64,000 nucleotides of DNA from Ignavibacteria bacterium. GTDB lineage: Bacteria > Bacteroidota > Ignavibacteria > OLB7. Made by a program: the position numbers and the translations under genes. The notes below the pieces were generated by a model that saw only the letters and a program-made list of their open reading frames with translations, was not told where the DNA came from and ran no database searches. This document shows, piece after piece, positions 60,263-64,000 of the stretch (within the stretch, counting starts at the first letter, position 1; every line of letters starts with the position of its first letter). The DNA lies in contig JACKAE010000002.1 in assembly GCA_020635205.1 (NCBI GenBank), forward strand, positions 930,001 through 994,000, in the 5' to 3' direction.

Positions 60263-61402
60263 TTATGGTTCTTCATCTTTGTTCTGTTTACGTCCATAAC
60301 CAAGAGGCGTCTGATATCGAGCAAACAGTTCATTCATCTTAGTTACCCCAGTTTTTCTGTATATCGATCTCATATGCGATTCGACCGTTTTGACAGAAAT
60401 TTTAAGAACGTCGGCGATTCGTTTTTCAGTATAACCGAGTAATACTAAACCCAAGACACTTTGCTCTCGATCCGTCAATGATGCCTCACCTGCAATTCGT
60501 GCCAATGATTCGCGGTAGAATTCCATTTCTGGAACTTCACGCCTAATGCGAATGATGAAATCAGTCATTACATAGGAAATGAATGGTCGAATTCTTTCAA
60601 TCAGATCAATTGTCTCAGCGGAGAAAGGAGCGATGTCTTTTGAACGGAAGAGTAGAACACTACCAACGCATGTAGAAATAGTGTTGTGTTTTCGTTCGCG
60701 TGTTCCTTGATTTATAAAAAAGTCAAATCCAACCGGAGGGAAATGATACTTGTCGAAGGGAAAACTTTGTTTTTGTCCTTGTGCTACGAGTATTTCCCAA
60801 TTTCGGTTAGTGAGCTTTTCTACAGAAGGGATAAGTTCTTGTTTTAGGTCGCTGGTTTTGTCTTCATGAAGTCGAAATACAACTCGCTTTTCACCCTGAT
60901 TTCCGTTTTGAGTATCGACACTTACCTTCACACTAACCACAGCATAGTCGACTTCATGTATAGAAGTCATCATTGCATTACCAAGTGCTCTCGCCCATTC
61001 TAAAGGATGTTCAATATCAGCAATACTTGCTACAGCATTAATAAATGCTGGGTAGTCCATTAATGAGATCGAAGCTCTCGATGCTTCAGATGAATGTGTT
61101 TGGAACAAAGTTGAGGCATCAGTACGTGGTAAAATCACCTTCTTCTGCAACTCATCACGACCCCACGCACGCCGTTCGAGCAATCCTTTCAGCCCTTCCT
61201 TCCGATAACTCGTCCACCAGTATCTCCCTCGTCGGGTTGTGATGCCGATATGTTCGGCTGCTTCAGCTAACGGATCATCTGGATGTTCTTTCAAGTAGCG
61301 GAGAAAGCTCAACTTCAATTCTTCGATTGTGCCGTCGTAGAAGTGCCGCAACTCGTTCAACTCTTCAACGCTCTCGCGAATTATATGTGTTCGGGGTCGC
61401 AT
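60263..61402 (-). CDS. LuxR-type regulator with an extra N-terminal HTH
   Basis: 379 aa. The C-terminal 65 residues are a classical LuxR/NarL helix-turn-helix (LTDREQSVLGLVLLGYTEKR, ISVKTVESHMRSIYRKTGV). The middle (about 115-290) is a GAF-like sensor without recognisable ligand residues. The N-terminal 75 residues hold a second, transposase/homeodomain-like HTH (EAAEHIGITTRRGRYWWTSY). Two DNA-binding ends around a sensor is unusual. No receiver domain, so no phosphorelay is implied. Ligand unknown. Confidence 0.75.
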   Translation of the reverse strand: MRPRTHIIRESVEELNELRHFYDGTIEELKLSFLRYLKEHPDDPLAEAAEHIGITTRRGRYWWTSYRKEGLKGLLERRAWGRDELQKKVILPRTDASTLFQTHSSEASRASISLMDYPAFINAVASIADIEHPLEWARALGNAMMTSIHEVDYAVVSVKVSVDTQNGNQGEKRVVFRLHEDKTSDLKQELIPSVEKLTNRNWEILVAQGQKQSFPFDKYHFPPVGFDFFINQGTRERKHNTISTCVGSVLLFRSKDIAPFSAETIDLIERIRPFISYVMTDFIIRIRREVPEMEFYRESLARIAGEASLTDREQSVLGLVLLGYTEKRIADVLKISVKTVESHMRSIYRKTGVTKMNELFARYQTPLGYGRKQNKDEEP

Positions 61403-61589
61403 GTTGGTACCCTTGTTATGTCAGCATCTTCAGAGAACTAAAAATAGCAGGTCTACAGAAAACTACCGAAGAGGAGAAAAATGCTTTGAAATGAAAGTTG
61501 GGAGATGTTCTCACCTCTAATATAGAGGTGGGATCTACTTGAGGAGAACAAAAAAGGGACTGACTGCCTAAAAGCAATCAGTCCCTGTG

Positions 61590-61661
61590 TACCGCGTACG
61601 AGAATCGAACTCGTGTTACCGCCGTGAGAGGGCGGCGTCCTAACCGCTAGACGAACGCGGC
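61590..61661 (-). tRNA. tRNA-Glu (CUC)
   Basis: Complete cloverleaf: acceptor GCCGCGT/ACGCGGT, anticodon stem CCGCC/GGCGG with loop CTCTCAC (CTC), T-loop TTCGATT. No encoded CCA. Last gene of a three-tRNA cluster transcribed on the minus strand. Confidence 0.93.
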
Positions 61662-61666
61662 AAATC

Positions 61667-61742
61667 AATTCAAAGTTCAAAAGGCAAGATTCAAAAAGGA
61701 GAGAAGCTCAGTTTTTGAATTTTAACTTTTGCCTTTTGAATT
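61667..61742. repeat. Palindromic TTGAATT repeat between tRNA-Glu and tRNA-Gln
   Basis: AATTCAAAGTTCAAAAGGCAA (first half) is inverted as TTGCCTTTTGAATT at the other end, with a GGAGAGAAGCTCAG centre. Paired arms of about 30 bases. Sister copy at 61834-61905. Confidence 0.85.
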
Positions 61743-61749
61743 CTCTTCG

Positions 61750-61822
61750 TTGCCCCGCCAGGGCTCGAACCTGGACTCTTCTGATCCAGAGTCAGACGTG
61801 TTGCCAGTTACACCACAGGGCA
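61750..61822 (-). tRNA. tRNA-Gln (CUG)
   Basis: Complete cloverleaf: acceptor TGCCCTG/CGGGGCA with the U1-A72 pair typical of tRNA-Gln, anticodon stem TCTGA/TCAGA with loop CTCTGGA (CTG), T-arm CCAGG TTCGAGC CCTGG. Confidence 0.92.
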
Positions 61823-61833
61823 GTTATAGGAAT

Positions 61834-61905
61834 CAATTCAAAGTTCAAAATTAAAAAAGGGGAGAGGTCTCAGTTTTTGAATTTTTACTTTTGCCTTTTG
61901 AATTC
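61834..61905. repeat. Palindromic TTGAATT repeat between tRNA-Gln and tRNA-Ala
   Basis: Same layout as 61667-61742: AATTCAAAGTTCAAAA, centre GGGGAGAGGTCTCAG, then TTTTTGAATTTTTAC...CTTTTGAATT. Confidence 0.85.
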
Positions 61906-61920
61906 TCTTCAATGTTCCCG

Positions 61921-61993
<73 letters not shown>

Positions 61994-62167
61994 GATTCGC
62001 TAAAGAGAAAGGCAAAGTTAGGGTTGTTGCGAATGTTTTGCAAGTGCTATAACATTGAAAAGTGTGACCCCACGTAGTCATCTGGTCTGCTCTTCGTCAC
62101 GATCCGAGATTGTTCGGTTCACCACTCTTCGCTATGTTGGTAGTCTTGATATGGGCTTTTCACTACA

Positions 62168-64000
62168 ATGCTTGATGATATGAATAGATCGGACGCCTCA
62201 CGCAAATATATTTCGAGGAGCACTCTTTCTCGGCCTCTCCCAGAACGTCCTCGCCAGAAATTGAAAGTGGTCGCCGCCGACTTCCTGAATTCTCTACCCC
62301 TTACAATCGAAGTGGCCGAAGATGATTTTTTTGACTTCGAATACGTTGTGCCGAGTGAAGGGGCACGCCGTTTAGTGGAGGAGGAGGCAGACATCGCGTT
62401 GCTTCCAGTTGCAGCCTTGGCAGAGATCGGTGGACTTGAAGTAGTGCCAGGTCCATGTATCGGCGCAAATGGTCGGGTTGACTCCGTGGTAATTGTTAGC
62501 GAGGTTCCGCTCGACAAGATTGAACGCCTTTACGTTGACAGTGCAAGCCGCACATCAGTAATCCTTGCGCGCATTTATCTTGAATCTATTGGGATGTCGA
62601 ATATTCCATTTGTTCGACTTCCGGCAACAGATATTCTTCCCTTAATCAGTGGAAATGATGCAGGTCTCTTGATTGCTGACGTGGCATTTGCTCACTCCAA
62701 GCAGTACAAGTATCGCCACGACCTCGGCGATGCTTGGAAACGTTTAACAGGTGAACCCTTCGTCTTCGCTGTCTGGGCGGCAGCCCCCGGCGTTCTTACA
62801 GATGAAATTGTTGAACGACTGAATCACCGTTTTTGGGATGGCCTTGCGCGCAAACATCAGATTATAGCAGAGTGGTCCTCCCAGCACAATATGTCGCCGG
62901 TAGATGTTGCCGACTATTTAGACGAGCGAATCCAGTATAATCTGAATCGCTCTGCTTGGAATGGAATGCAAGAGTTCTTTCGAGTGGCGAGCAATATGGG
63001 GCTTCTTCCAGATGCTCGCGTGGAGTTCGCTCAGCGATCTGAACGTTCCAACGAATCTTCGCTACTTCTCACAGGCAAAGTCAATTCTTTCGGGCGGTGG
63101 ATGCCCGAAGTGGTTCCCTACAATAAGTCCTACGGTGTTGACCGAATTCTTTCCAGAGCAGAATCGGGGCGTCGAATCTCGTTGCACGATGCAGAGCGGC
63201 TATACGAAGAGGCAAATCTGACCGATCTCGGCGAGGTTGCGCACTCGATCCGTACGCGGATGAATCCTGGAAACCGTGTCAGCTACATCGTGGCGATGAA
63301 TTTGAACTATACGAACGTTTGCAATGTCGACTGCAGCTTCTGTGGATTCTATCGCAGCCACGATCCAAAGCGGAGAGGGCACGATGAGGGGTATACCCTC
63401 AACAGAGAGGAGATTCGTGAGAAGATGAGTACACTCTCCGATGCAGAAGGGGTTCAAGTGCTGTTTCAGGGAGGAGTAAATCCAAATCTGCCGATTGAGT
63501 ATTACACAAGAACGTTCCAGTGGTTCAAGCAGGAGTGGCCACAGATTCACCTGAACTGCCTTTCAGTAGATGAAGTACTTGGTCTCTGTCCTGATGGAAC
63601 ACCCGAGCAGATCTCCAACGTTCTCTCTCAACTGAAGGAAGCCGGACTTGATATGCTTCCCGGAGCCGGTGCTGAGATACTTGTAGATAGAGTACGGCGG
63701 CGTGTGTCGCGCAAGAAGAGCCGTGCTTCGTACTGGCTTGAGACAATGCGCCAAGTCGGGAAGTTGGGAATGCACGCATCCGTGACGATGCTCTACGGAA
63801 TGCGGGAGACGACGAGGGATAAGTTTGCACACATGGCAAAGATTCGCCAACTCCAAGATGAAGTCTCTCCGTTCAAAGTTTTCATCTCATGGCCTTACAG
63901 GAAGGCTGAGAGTCTAAAACTTCAGGCAACAGATCAATCCGGGGCAACCTATCTGCGGATGCAGGCTATCTCACGAATCTTCTTTGATAACATTCCGCAC
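62168..64000 (+). CDS. mqnC: MqnA-MqnC fusion (futalosine menaquinone pathway), truncated by the window end
   Basis: One open frame from the ATG at 62168 to the window edge (611 codons seen). Residues about 33-280 match MqnA, chorismate dehydratase (AADFLNSLPLT, DIALLPVAALAE, VDSASRTSVILARIYL). After a linker, residues from about 330 match MqnC, a radical-SAM dehypoxanthine futalosine cyclase: NLNYTNVCNVDCSFCGFYR carries the Cys-x3-Cys-x2-Cys cluster (first Cys at codon 385), then VLFQGGVNPNLPIEYY. The two enzymes act at steps 1 and 3 of the pathway. The MqnC C-terminus lies outside the window. No frame break found between the halves. Confidence 0.85.
   Translation, partial: MLDDMNRSDASRKYISRSTLSRPLPERPRQKLKVVAADFLNSLPLTIEVAEDDFFDFEYVVPSEGARRLVEEEADIALLPVAALAEIGGLEVVPGPCIGANGRVDSVVIVSEVPLDKIERLYVDSASRTSVILARIYLESIGMSNIPFVRLPATDILPLISGNDAGLLIADVAFAHSKQYKYRHDLGDAWKRLTGEPFVFAVWAAAPGVLTDEIVERLNHRFWDGLARKHQIIAEWSSQHNMSPVDVADYLDERIQYNLNRSAWNGMQEFFRVASNMGLLPDARVEFAQRSERSNESSLLLTGKVNSFGRWMPEVVPYNKSYGVDRILSRAESGRRISLHDAERLYEEANLTDLGEVAHSIRTRMNPGNRVSYIVAMNLNYTNVCNVDCSFCGFYRSHDPKRRGHDEGYTLNREEIREKMSTLSDAEGVQVLFQGGVNPNLPIEYYTRTFQWFKQEWPQIHLNCLSVDEVLGLCPDGTPEQISNVLSQLKEAGLDMLPGAGAEILVDRVRRRVSRKKSRASYWLETMRQVGKLGMHASVTMLYGMRETTRDKFAHMAKIRQLQDEVSPFKVFISWPYRKAESLKLQATDQSGATYLRMQAISRIFFDNIPH

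Overview
The window looks like chromosomal DNA of a Gram-negative bacterium from the Bacteroidota/Chlorobiota side of the tree (an Ignavibacteria- or Kapabacteria-like lineage is my best guess, not proven). Pointers are two large secreted proteins ending in type IX secretion (T9SS) sorting domains, an Omp85 outer-membrane protein, many lipoproteins and signal peptides, an SDR-type threonine dehydrogenase, a futalosine-pathway menaquinone gene, weak or missing Shine-Dalgarno sites on many genes, and a base composition that looks near 50% GC by eye. There is no rRNA, CRISPR array, transposase or phage gene; this is mostly housekeeping DNA with lineage-specific islands.

Layout. 1-2.1 kb: an unrecognised small gene, a toxin-antitoxin pair (AbrB/Doc) in which both genes are broken, a tRNA-Glu and a decayed tRNA 3' half. 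2.3-4 kb: acidic protein, FtsB/DivIC-like protein and ROK glucokinase, tightly coupled. 4.4-12.2 kb: hydrolase-OsmC fusion, smpB, accD, arginase, panC, panD, a GlmU-like nucleotidyltransferase without its acyltransferase half, methylmalonyl-CoA epimerase, a lipoprotein and acylphosphatase. 12.3-16.7 kb: threonine dehydrogenase, a short overlapping frame, a DUF2795 protein, an Omp85 protein and an FmdB zinc ribbon. 16.8-19.2 kb (minus): mreBCD. 19.6-23.5 kb (minus): one tight operon of an RsmI-like protein, bcp, a tatD gene fused in frame to an outer-membrane-type protein, upp and an HExxH protein. 23.8-27.1 kb (minus): AI-2E-type permease, dut, glutaryl-CoA-type dehydrogenase. 27.4-32.5 kb: gmd and fcl (GDP-fucose) with two glycosyltransferases, a surface-polysaccharide locus. 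Then uvrB.

35.4-40.4 kb holds the two T9SS cargo proteins, a six-module fibronectin-type protein and a subtilisin-like protein with Glu where the catalytic Asp is expected. 40.6-44.9 kb (minus): Fe(II)/2OG oxygenase, a secreted protein of unknown function, asd and a DUF4397 lipoprotein. 45-52.4 kb: a beta-lactamase-type serine hydrolase, four tandem FKBP-type isomerase paralogues that lose active-site residues step by step, a DUF1573 lipoprotein and a small unknown protein. 52.6-56.2 kb (minus): LprI-like protein, thiC behind a TPP riboswitch, and a lipoprotein. gyrA follows, then a cysteine-rich secreted protein with a LuxR-type regulator upstream, a three-tRNA cluster (Ala-Gln-Glu) whose spacers are palindromic repeats, and an MqnA-MqnC fusion running off the right edge.

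Intergenic space is rich in short dispersed repeats. The main family (TTGAATT/AATTCAA type) sits right at gene ends. It supplies the last codons or stop of some genes, the TTG start codons of two others, and the tRNA spacers. The strongest leads are the FKBP array, the tatD-outer membrane protein fusion with an embedded signal peptide, the MqnA-MqnC fusion, the doubly broken toxin-antitoxin pair and the repeat family.
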